Shown here piece after piece: positions 25,620 to 33,310 of a stretch of DNA of 64,000 bases. Position numbers and translations under genes: made by a program. The notes under the pieces are model-generated. The model did not search any database and was not told the origin of the DNA. It saw nothing but the letters and a program-made list of their open reading frames with translations. Within the stretch, counting starts at the first letter, position 1. Every line of letters starts with the position of its first letter. This stretch comes from Shewanella salipaludis (GTDB lineage Bacteria; Pseudomonadota; Gammaproteobacteria; Enterobacterales; Shewanellaceae). The stretch is from contig NZ_JAAXYH010000014.1 of the NCBI RefSeq assembly GCF_012911865.1, positions 1 through 64,000 of the forward strand, given 5' to 3'.

Positions 25620-26051
25620 ATGCCAGGAGGGGGCTGTTTGCCAAGGTTGTTTTCGAGGTCATTCCACTCTAGCATCAGCATGCTGCTGCTCGCCCTTGTG
25701 CTGCTGCAATTTGCCGGCGCCAATCTGGGCGCGCATCAGCTGCATCCTGGAAATGCCCGGGAAGAGGCCGACAACCACCCTCATCTTCAGTTCAGTGTCC
25801 TGACGGACGGTCAAGCTATCGCCCTTGCCGGCCAGGCCGCTAGCCATGAGCCCGGCAATGGGGCTACTGCACAGACAGCAACCCAGGTGTACGATCTCTG
25901 CCTCGACTGCCAGTGTCATGGCGGTCATGTGACCCTGGTGTCCGCGCCGGCCCTGGCCTTGAGCCAGGTCCCCCTGGATAATCCCAATGCCAGGGTTGAA
26001 GCTTACTTACCCCCGGACGCGAGTCCGAGTTACCGCCCTCCCATCGCCTGA
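25620..26051 (+). CDS. Small exported Cys/His protein ahead of a metal-efflux operon
   Basis: The 143-residue product has one hydrophobic segment (MLLLALVLLQFAGANLGA) that may be a signal peptide. The mature part holds several His residues (HPHLQF) and the cluster CLDCQCHGGHVTLVS, a likely metal-binding site, and ends with a Pro/Tyr-rich tail. It lies 38 bp after the DUF3012 gene and 144 bp before the RND adaptor. Such small Cys/His proteins often accompany heavy-metal RND genes and might sense or carry the metal; that link is inferred. The start is unsure: 25620 has no good ribosome-binding site. Confidence 0.65.
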   Translation: MPGGGCLPRLFSRSFHSSISMLLLALVLLQFAGANLGAHQLHPGNAREEADNHPHLQFSVLTDGQAIALAGQAASHEPGNGATAQTATQVYDLCLDCQCHGGHVTLVSAPALALSQVPLDNPNARVEAYLPPDASPSYRPPIA

Positions 26052-26195
26052 GTTTTCATTTCCACGTATTTCGGCAGGCATCCCCGCCGACATTCTTGTC
26101 GTTACTCGCCATGAATGTCCGGACTGGGCCAGGTTTGTTGCCCAGTTCCCAGCGGCTGCCTGTCATCACCCAGAATTGAATTTTTAGGATATGCG

Positions 26196-27308
26196 ATGAA
26201 ATACCTTATTCTCGTCGGTGGCTTGCTGACATTTCCCGCGCTGGCGGCACAAGAACACGCCGATGTCGGGCCAGCAACCGCCCACGCGGCAGCGAATGAT
26301 GAACAACCCCATGCCCTGGTGCTCTCGGCGCAACAACGTGAACTCGCCGGCATCAGGGTGCAGGCGTTGGCGCCCAGGGCATTCAGCCTGGACAAGGTTG
26401 CCAGCGTCACCCTGGTGGCCGACAGGGACGCCACCCTGACTCTGGCGCCCCAGTTGGAGGTGCGGGTGTTGGCGCGCCATGTGGTGCCGGGCCAGGAGGT
26501 GAAGGCGGGCGCGCCTCTGCTGACCCTGGGCGGGGCCGCAGTGGCGCAGGCGCAGGCCGATTATATCAACGCCGCCGCCGAGTGGGACAGGATACGCCGC
26601 ATGGCCGAAGGGGCCGTCAGTGCCAGCCAGCGGATGCAGACCCGGGTCGATGCCGAGCTGAAGCGGGCCATACTCGAGGCGCTCAAGATGACGCCGGCAC
26701 AGATAGCCGCGCTGGCGCTATCCCCCGAAAGCATAGGCCAATACCTGTTGTTGGCGCCGATAAGCGGCAGGGTGCAGCAGGACAAGGCCGTTTTGGGGCA
26801 GGTCAGTGCCGCGGGCAATGCCCTGCTGCAGCTGACAGATGAGTCCAGGCTCTGGGCCGAGGCGCAGCTGAGCGCCAGCCAGGCGGCCGATCTCAGGATA
26901 GGCACCGAGGCGCTGCTCAGGGTGGGCGACGCCAGCCTGACGGCCAAGATCATCGGTCGCTCCCATGAGCTGGACAGTCTCACCCGCACCGAGGCCGTGC
27001 TGCTGAGCCTGGCCAACGCCGGCCATGGCCTGCATGCCGGGCAGTTCGGCGAGCTGTATTTGCCGGGTGCCGAACGCGAGGGCCTGGTGTTGCCGGATGC
27101 GGCCCTGACCCGGGGCGGCGATGGCGACTGGCAAGTCTTCATAGAGACGGCCGAGGGCTTCGAAGCGCTCGAGGTCGAGGTGCTGCAACGCCAGAGGGGG
27201 ATGAATCTGGTGACCGGCCTGCCGCCGGGCAGCAGGGTGGTCATGGCCGGCGCCTTCCTGTTGGCGTCCGAACTGGCCAAGGCCGGTTTCAGCGTACACA
27301 ACCACTAG
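26196..27308 (+). CDS. Periplasmic adaptor of a heavy-metal RND efflux pump
   Basis: The 370-residue product has a signal peptide (MKYLILVGGLLTFPALA) and the membrane-fusion layout: barrel-sandwich hybrid with VVPGQEVKAGAPLLTLGGA, a short alpha hairpin (AAAEWDRIRRMAEG), then the return LLAPISGRVQQDKAVLGQ and beta-barrel parts. It is of the CzcB/CusB type. The start at 26196 is set by AGGA and the signal peptide. It stands 9 bp before the permease gene, so the two form an operon. No His/Met-rich N-terminal metal domain is present. Confidence 0.93.
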   Translation: MKYLILVGGLLTFPALAAQEHADVGPATAHAAANDEQPHALVLSAQQRELAGIRVQALAPRAFSLDKVASVTLVADRDATLTLAPQLEVRVLARHVVPGQEVKAGAPLLTLGGAAVAQAQADYINAAAEWDRIRRMAEGAVSASQRMQTRVDAELKRAILEALKMTPAQIAALALSPESIGQYLLLAPISGRVQQDKAVLGQVSAAGNALLQLTDESRLWAEAQLSASQAADLRIGTEALLRVGDASLTAKIIGRSHELDSLTRTEAVLLSLANAGHGLHAGQFGELYLPGAEREGLVLPDAALTRGGDGDWQVFIETAEGFEALEVEVLQRQRGMNLVTGLPPGSRVVMAGAFLLASELAKAGFSVHNH

Positions 27309-27317
27309 GAGGCGGCC

Positions 27318-30300
27318 ATGTTGCATCAAATCATAGCGGTCGCCATCCGCCAGCGTCTGCTGGTGCTGCTGGCATTGGTTGCCATAGGACTGGGTTGCGG
27401 TTTCATCTTGCCCAGGCTCAATCTGGATGCCTTCCCCGATGTCACCAATGTGCAGGTGACGGTCAACACGGCCGCCGAAGGCCTGGCGGCCGAGGAAGTG
27501 GAGAAGCTCATCAGCTACCCGGTAGAGTCGGCCATGTATGCCTTGCCGGCCGTGACCGAGGTGCGCTCCCTGTCGCGCACCGGCCTGTCGATAGTGACTG
27601 TGGTGTTCGCCGAAGGCACAGACATCTACTTCGCCCGCCAGCAGGTGTTCGAGCAACTGGCGAGCGCCAGGGAGATGATCCCCCGGGGACTCGGGGTGCC
27701 AGAGATAGGCCCAAATACCTCGGGCTTGGGGCAGATCTACCAGTACATACTCAGAGCCGCGCCCGGGTCGGGAATAGATGCGGCCGGGCTTCGTAGCCTG
27801 AATGATTACCTGGTGAAGCTCATTCTCATGCCTGTGTCCGGGGTGACGGATGTATTGTCATTCGGCGGCGAGGTGCGCCAATACCAGGTGCGGGTCGATC
27901 CCAACAGACTGCGCAGTTACGATCTGACCCTGGCCCAGGTGACTGAGGCGTTGCAGAGCAATAACCGCAACGCCGGCGGCTGGTTTATGACCCAGGGCCA
28001 GGAACAGCTGGTCGTGCGCGGCTATGGCCTCTTGCCCGCCGGCCAAGCCGGGCTGGATGCCATAGCCCAGACTCCCCTGACTCAGGTGGATGGCACCCCC
28101 ATCAGGATCGACGATGTCGCCCGGGTGGAATTCGGCAGCGAGATCCGGGTCGGCGCCGTGACCATGACCCGGCGCGATGGGGCCGGTGTGCCCCAACAGC
28201 TGGGGGAGGTGGTCGCCGGCGTGGTGCTCAAGCGGATGGGGGCCAATACCAAGGCCAGCATAGAAGATATAGACGCCAGAGTCGCCATGATAACAGCGGC
28301 CTTGCCCCAGGGGGTGTCGTTCGAGGTATTTTACGACCAGGCCCGGCTGGTGGAACAGGCGGTGGCGACGGTGCGCGATGCCCTGTTGCTGGCCTTCGTG
28401 TTTATCATAGTCATACTGGCCTTGTTTCTGCTGAATGTCCGCGCCACCCTCTTGGTGCTCCTGTCCATCCCTGTCTCCATAGGCCTGGCCTTGATGTTGA
28501 TGGCCTATTTCGGCATGTCGGCGAACCTCATGTCACTCGGTGGCCTGGCGGTCGCCATCGGCATGCTGGTCGACGGCTCAGTGGTCATGGTGGAGAATAT
28601 CTTCAAACACCTGACGTCGCCAACCGGGCCAAGGCCAAGCCGTGATTCCCTGGGTTCCGGCGTCGTCATGGGCGTCCTGTCGGCGGCGAGGGAGGTCTGC
28701 AGCCCCATCTTCTTCGCCACCGCCATCATAATACTGGTGTTCGCCCCCCTGTTCGCTTTGGAAGGGGTCGAAGGCAAGCTATTCCAGCCCATGGCCGTCA
28801 GCATAATACTGGCGATGATATCCGCGCTGCTGGTGGCCCTGATTGTTGTCCCCGCCTTGGCCGTGTACCTGTTTCAACCCGGCCGCTTTGTGGGGGCCGT
28901 GGTGGCAAGGGAGAGTCCGTTGCTGAGGCCGCTGGAACTGGGTTATCGCCGCCTGCTGAGCCTTACCCTGGCCAAGCCCAGGCTGGTGAGCCTGGTTGCG
29001 CTGATCGCCTTCGTCGGCGCCATGGCGCTGGTGCCGCGTCTGGGCACTGAGTTTGTTCCCGAGCTCGAGGAAGGCACCATCAACCTGAGGGTCACCCTGG
29101 CGCCGACCGCGAGCCTCGACACTTCGCTCGAGGTGGCCCCCAAGCTGGAGGCCCTGCTGCTGGAATTTCCCGAGGTGGAGTATGCCCTGAGCCGCATAGG
29201 CGCGCCGGAACTGGGGGGCGATCCCGAACCTGTGAGCAACATAGAGATCTACCTAGGCCTCAAGCCGCTCGCCGACTGGCAATCGGCCAAGAGTCGGCTC
29301 GCGTTGCAGCGGCTGATGGAGGAGAAGCTGAGCATTTTCCCCGGATTACTCTTCACCTTCTCCCAGCCGATCGCGACCCGGGTCGATGAATTGCTGTCCG
29401 GGGTCAAGGCCCAGCTGGCGATCAAGATCTTCGGCCCGGACCTGGCGCTGCTGTCGGAGAAGGGGCAGCGGCTGACCGAGCTGGTCAGGGGGATTGCCGG
29501 AGCCGTCGATGTGTCTCTGGAGCAAGTCAGCGGCGAGGCCCAGCTGGTGATCCGCCCCAGGCGTGAATTGCTCGCCCGCTACGGCATCAGCGTGGATCAG
29601 CTGATGAACCTGGTCAGCCAGGGCATAGGCGGGGCGAGCGCCGGCCAGGTGATAGAGGGCAACGCCAGGTATGACATCAATGTGCGCCTGGCGGCCGATT
29701 ATCGCAGCGCCCCGGATGTGTTGCAGGACCTGCTGCTGACGGGGGCCAAGGGCGCGAGTGTCAGGCTGGGGGACGTGGCCAGCGTGGCGGTCGAGATGGC
29801 GCCGCCCAACATCCGCCGCGACGATGTGCAGCGCCGGGTGGTGGTACAGGCCAATGTCGCCGGCCGCGACATGGGCTCTGTGGTGCAGGACATCTATGCC
29901 CTGCTGCCCAAGCTTGAGCTGCCTGCGGGTTATACCCTGATGGTCGGTGGCCAGTATGAGAATCAGCTGCGGGCGCAGCAGAAACTGATGTTATTGGTAC
30001 CCGTGTCGGTCGGCTTGATCGCCCTCCTGCTGTATTTCTCCTTCGGATCGCTCAAGCAGGTGGGCCTCATCATGGCCAACGTCCCCCTGGCCCTGATAGG
30101 GGGCGTGCTCGCCCTGTATGGCAGCGGCACTTACCTGTCTGTGCCCAGCGCCATAGGTTTCATCACCCTGTTCGGGGTGGCGGTGCTGAATGGGGTGGTG
30201 CTGGTGGATGCGATCAACCAGCGCCGGCGCAGCGGCGAAGCCCTGGTTGTCAGCGTATATGAAGGCACGGTCGGGCGGCTGCGGCCTGTGTTGATGACGG

Positions 30301-30572
30301 CACTGACCTCGGCATTGGGGCTGCTCCCCATCCTGGTGTCTTCCGGGGTGGGCAGTGAGATCCAGCAGCCCCTGGCCGTGGTGATCCTGGGTGGCCTGCT
30401 CAGCTCGACCGCCCTGACCCTGCTGGTGTTGCCTACCTTGTACCTCAGGCTCTATCGCGGCGCGCAGCACGCGCACGCGGCCGAGCCTGAGCTTAAACAA
30501 GAGCTTAAACAAGAGCTTGAGCCAGGAGCTAAGCCAGAGCCTAAGCCAGAGCCGGCCGCAGTCCAGGCCTGA
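27318..30572 (+). CDS. Heavy-metal RND efflux permease (CzcA/CusA family)
   Basis: The 1084-residue product has the RND plan: an N-terminal membrane helix, a porter loop, six helices, a second loop and six more helices. The TM4 block SLGGLAVAIGMLVDGSVVM places Asp in VDG for proton transfer; the earlier Asp of the CzcA type is Ala here, as in CusA-type pumps, so the metal is not certain. The C-terminus ends in a Glu/Lys/Pro repeat (ELKQELKQELEPG) absent from most relatives. It follows its adaptor by 9 bp. No outer-membrane partner is encoded nearby, so a TolC-like protein from elsewhere is probably used. Confidence 0.94.
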   Translation: MLHQIIAVAIRQRLLVLLALVAIGLGCGFILPRLNLDAFPDVTNVQVTVNTAAEGLAAEEVEKLISYPVESAMYALPAVTEVRSLSRTGLSIVTVVFAEGTDIYFARQQVFEQLASAREMIPRGLGVPEIGPNTSGLGQIYQYILRAAPGSGIDAAGLRSLNDYLVKLILMPVSGVTDVLSFGGEVRQYQVRVDPNRLRSYDLTLAQVTEALQSNNRNAGGWFMTQGQEQLVVRGYGLLPAGQAGLDAIAQTPLTQVDGTPIRIDDVARVEFGSEIRVGAVTMTRRDGAGVPQQLGEVVAGVVLKRMGANTKASIEDIDARVAMITAALPQGVSFEVFYDQARLVEQAVATVRDALLLAFVFIIVILALFLLNVRATLLVLLSIPVSIGLALMLMAYFGMSANLMSLGGLAVAIGMLVDGSVVMVENIFKHLTSPTGPRPSRDSLGSGVVMGVLSAAREVCSPIFFATAIIILVFAPLFALEGVEGKLFQPMAVSIILAMISALLVALIVVPALAVYLFQPGRFVGAVVARESPLLRPLELGYRRLLSLTLAKPRLVSLVALIAFVGAMALVPRLGTEFVPELEEGTINLRVTLAPTASLDTSLEVAPKLEALLLEFPEVEYALSRIGAPELGGDPEPVSNIEIYLGLKPLADWQSAKSRLALQRLMEEKLSIFPGLLFTFSQPIATRVDELLSGVKAQLAIKIFGPDLALLSEKGQRLTELVRGIAGAVDVSLEQVSGEAQLVIRPRRELLARYGISVDQLMNLVSQGIGGASAGQVIEGNARYDINVRLAADYRSAPDVLQDLLLTGAKGASVRLGDVASVAVEMAPPNIRRDDVQRRVVVQANVAGRDMGSVVQDIYALLPKLELPAGYTLMVGGQYENQLRAQQKLMLLVPVSVGLIALLLYFSFGSLKQVGLIMANVPLALIGGVLALYGSGTYLSVPSAIGFITLFGVAVLNGVVLVDAINQRRRSGEALVVSVYEGTVGRLRPVLMTALTSALGLLPILVSSGVGSEIQQPLAVVILGGLLSSTALTLLVLPTLYLRLYRGAQHAHAAEPELKQELKQELEPGAKPEPKPEPAAVQA

Positions 30573-30610
30573 GTCTCAAGCCGGCATTGAGCCGAGCGAA
30601 CCGGAAGCAG

Positions 30611-30634
30611 AAAAGGAGCCCAGGCTCCTTTTTT
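30611..30634 (+). terminator. Intrinsic terminator after the efflux permease
   Basis: AAAAGGAG and CTCCTTTT form a stem around a short CCCAGG loop, followed by T residues. It lies about 40 bp after the permease stop codon. Confidence 0.85.
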
Positions 30635-30729
30635 CTTGCCTGACAGGCGAGGGCGCCGCTGCTGCCGATCACAAGCACAACTCAGGCCATTCATGTGCTC
30701 TATGGCTGAGGCAGGTGTTTGGGGCGCTA

Positions 30730-31290
30730 TCAGAGCCGTTCCAGGGTGTCGACCAGGTTCGAGTAGATCGAATGGAAGCCATAACCGCCATGGAGCAACT
30801 CATCTATGGCCACCTGCTTGCTCCAGCCCTGTTTCAGGATGCGATAGGCGGCGACTACGGCACCGGTTCGGTCCGAACCATGCCAGCAGTGGACCAGGAC
30901 AGGGCCATCCAGACTGTCTATCAGGGCAACGGCCTGGCGTAATTGTGTGGTGCTGATGTCGCCGGCATCCATCGCCAGTTTATGGAGTGTCAGCCCGCTG
31001 CCTTGGGCGGGTTTGGCATCCGAGTGATAATTTCTCAGATTCAGTACATGTTTGATGCCCAGGCGCTGCAATTGTTGAAAGCCGGCGGCGGTAGGCTGGG
31101 CGCATCTCAGCAGTTTGTCATCCACGGTGAAACAATTTTCCAGCGCTGTCATAGGCAGAGGCTGAGCCCATTGCTGTGGTCGGTGCTGCGGTGCAATGGC
31201 CTGGGTGCTGCATGCGTTCAGTATCAGACAGGACACCAGGCCGAACAGGAGACAGCAAAGCGGATGCCGAGATGCCAAGATATTGATCAA
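30730..31290 (-). CDS. Dual-specificity phosphatase-like lipoprotein
   Basis: The 186-residue product has a lipoprotein signal with lipobox LNAC, so it is predicted to be membrane-anchored and extracytoplasmic. The catalytic P-loop is VHCWHGSDRTGAVV (Cys-x5-Arg), and RCAQPTAAGFQQLQRLGIK with LNLR is the usual upstream part of the bacterial dual-specificity/DSP-PTPLA-like group. The substrate could be a phosphoprotein or a phosphorylated small molecule. The start appears to be TTG at 31290 with AGGA nine bases upstream; no ATG is available before the signal. It is convergent with the efflux operon. Confidence 0.82.
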   Translation of the reverse strand: MINILASRHPLCCLLFGLVSCLILNACSTQAIAPQHRPQQWAQPLPMTALENCFTVDDKLLRCAQPTAAGFQQLQRLGIKHVLNLRNYHSDAKPAQGSGLTLHKLAMDAGDISTTQLRQAVALIDSLDGPVLVHCWHGSDRTGAVVAAYRILKQGWSKQVAIDELLHGGYGFHSIYSNLVDTLERL

Positions 31291-31374
31291 AATAAGGATC
31301 CTAAGAGGCCAATGCTATTTACCTCGGCTCGCTAGCCTGGGTATACTCCCGTGTTAAATTAAAGTTAATTGGCT

Positions 31375-33063
31375 ATGAAATCAATGATTATCAATACAGG
31401 CTACCCTCGACTGGGCGCCATTTTGCTCAGTACGCTGTTGTTATGCTCGATGGCCGGCTGCGCCAGCAAGGGCAAGCAGCCCAAGGCGATGCCACCCACG
31501 CCGAGCTTTGGGCCGCCCAAGATCATCCAGATGCGGGATATAGGGGCCATAGCTCCGACGGGAAATAGCGTCGCCGACATGGCTTCGGACGGTAACATCT
31601 ACCCGGGAGAATGGCTCGCCATCGAGGGGAAATTCATAGCCGAGAGCCAATTTCAGATAGATGGCCAGACCCTGGTGCCTGCACACCTCGCGGCCAACGC
31701 TATGTTGGTGCGGGTGCCCGCCGGCCTGTCACCGGTCAAGCTGCATAAGCTGGTGCTGAGCAATGCACATGGCACAGCTACGAAAGAGTTCCATACCAGG
31801 CACTATATTGCCGCCACAGACACGGACGAGAACCGACTGCACTTTTTGCGCACAGATCCCGCCACCAGGGGCTACATAGAGATGGACAGCGCCTACGGGA
31901 TGGAATTGACGCAGAAGCGGGCGCTGTTGTCGCAGATTTCCCCCAGCCATGGTTTTCTCTACTCCTTCGGCATAATCTCGAAAGAAAAAGTCTCGAAAGA
32001 AAAAGTCTCGAGGGAAAAAGCCTCGAAAGAAAATACTGCAACGGGAACAGGCATGGCTTACAAGGTGTCGTTGCAGACGATTCATCTGGCGGCTGCCGGT
32101 ATGCCGGCGGTCATAGACGAGACTGAAATAACCCTGTCCTCGCAGCCGACCTCGGTCAGCATGGACGACAAAGGGCGCCTGGTGTTGCTCGGCGCCCGGG
32201 ATCTGGTGTTTATCGATGTCAGTGAAGAAACCCATCCCAAGATCATGGCCAAACTTGCCTTGCCTGCGACCAGCGGCAAGGAGCTGTATATGGATGCCTT
32301 ATTCCTGAACCAGGGCAAGCATCTTGCCCTGATGGAGACGACCCAGAACCGGCTGCTGATCTATGACATAGCAGATCTGGCCCGGCCTGCTTTAGTGGCA
32401 CAGCAACGAGTGTATCCCAAGGCAGATATGCCCATGTTGGTGGATATTCTGGCCGATCCTGCCCGGTCCAATCGCTTCTGGGTACTGGCCGGTGCCAATC
32501 TGCGGATCTTGGACGAACAGCTGCGAGACCTCTATAGCCGGGTAATGGATGGCTCTCAGGCCGATGAGGCGCATGAGGTGTCGGAGCAGCTCATCGCCTT
32601 CGAATTCGAGGACGGTGCGCTTATCCAGGGGAAAACCCTAGACTTGCCGGAAAATTTCGTGCCCTTCTTCGGCATATCCGGCCCGGATAAGCGCCTCTAT
32701 GTGTCGGGTTTTAACGGTGAATTTTTGGATTTCAAAACCCTGACCCTGGACATGGCACTGGTGAAGAATATGTTCTTGAGCCTGGTTAACACAGTGCAGT
32801 TCGGCCGCATTCTGGCGATCGATCCTGAGTCGGGGCAGATACAAAATCAGGCGCAGGGGCTGGGGCTCTACTATCACCTCGATTATATGCCGGATCTTGG
32901 CCCCGTATATGCGCTGTATAAGCTCTCGGGGAAGATGTTTGCGCCCTTCGTCAAGGTCAAATGGGGCATAGGCGTCAGCAGCAGGGGCACCTTCTCGATC
33001 CGCGATGGCAGTGCCAACTCCATCTTTCCTCCCTATTCCGTCGGCTATATCAGCCTGCAATAA
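31375..33063 (+). CDS. Large lipoprotein with a TIG-like domain and an internal KVSKE repeat
   Basis: The 562-residue product has a lipoprotein signal (lipobox MAGC). Residues about 70-140 (YPGEWLAIEGKFI ... LVRVPAGLSPVKLHKLVLSN) look like an IPT/TIG immunoglobulin-like domain. An in-frame repeat (SKEKVSKEKVSREKASKE, about residues 201-220) interrupts the middle. The rest has beta-propeller-like strands (VSMDDKGRLVLLGARDLVFI, LLIYDIADL). It is thus likely a surface or periplasmic binding protein. The start at 31375 is the first ATG before the signal; a TTG at 31369 is less likely. The family is not recognised. Confidence 0.75.
   Translation: MKSMIINTGYPRLGAILLSTLLLCSMAGCASKGKQPKAMPPTPSFGPPKIIQMRDIGAIAPTGNSVADMASDGNIYPGEWLAIEGKFIAESQFQIDGQTLVPAHLAANAMLVRVPAGLSPVKLHKLVLSNAHGTATKEFHTRHYIAATDTDENRLHFLRTDPATRGYIEMDSAYGMELTQKRALLSQISPSHGFLYSFGIISKEKVSKEKVSREKASKENTATGTGMAYKVSLQTIHLAAAGMPAVIDETEITLSSQPTSVSMDDKGRLVLLGARDLVFIDVSEETHPKIMAKLALPATSGKELYMDALFLNQGKHLALMETTQNRLLIYDIADLARPALVAQQRVYPKADMPMLVDILADPARSNRFWVLAGANLRILDEQLRDLYSRVMDGSQADEAHEVSEQLIAFEFEDGALIQGKTLDLPENFVPFFGISGPDKRLYVSGFNGEFLDFKTLTLDMALVKNMFLSLVNTVQFGRILAIDPESGQIQNQAQGLGLYYHLDYMPDLGPVYALYKLSGKMFAPFVKVKWGIGVSSRGTFSIRDGSANSIFPPYSVGYISLQ
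31976..32035 (+). repeat. 15-bp in-frame tandem repeat, 4 units
   Basis: TCTCGAAAGAAAAAG occurs twice exactly (31976-31990, 31991-32005), then as TCTCGAGGGAAAAAG and finally as CCTCGAAAGAAAATA. Each unit encodes SKEKV or a variant. Loss or gain of a unit would keep the reading frame, so protein length could vary between strains. Confidence 0.93.
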
Positions 33064-33310
33064 ACCCAGCCTGATCTGCACGCGGGATAACTTAAGCCCG
33101 CCAGCCGAATCATCGCAATTTGCCTTGATTCGGCTGCGCCCGTGCTCCTAGCACAGGCGTATGAATCTATTGTGATTTCTTCAGGTTCTATCCTTGTTTT
33201 CCTGCGCGCACTTCCTGGTTTCTGCGTATGAATACGTATGCAGTAGATTGTGGTTGTTTATTTTTTGTTAAATATTGGGCCCAGGTAATCAACAACAAGA
33301 GATAATAATA

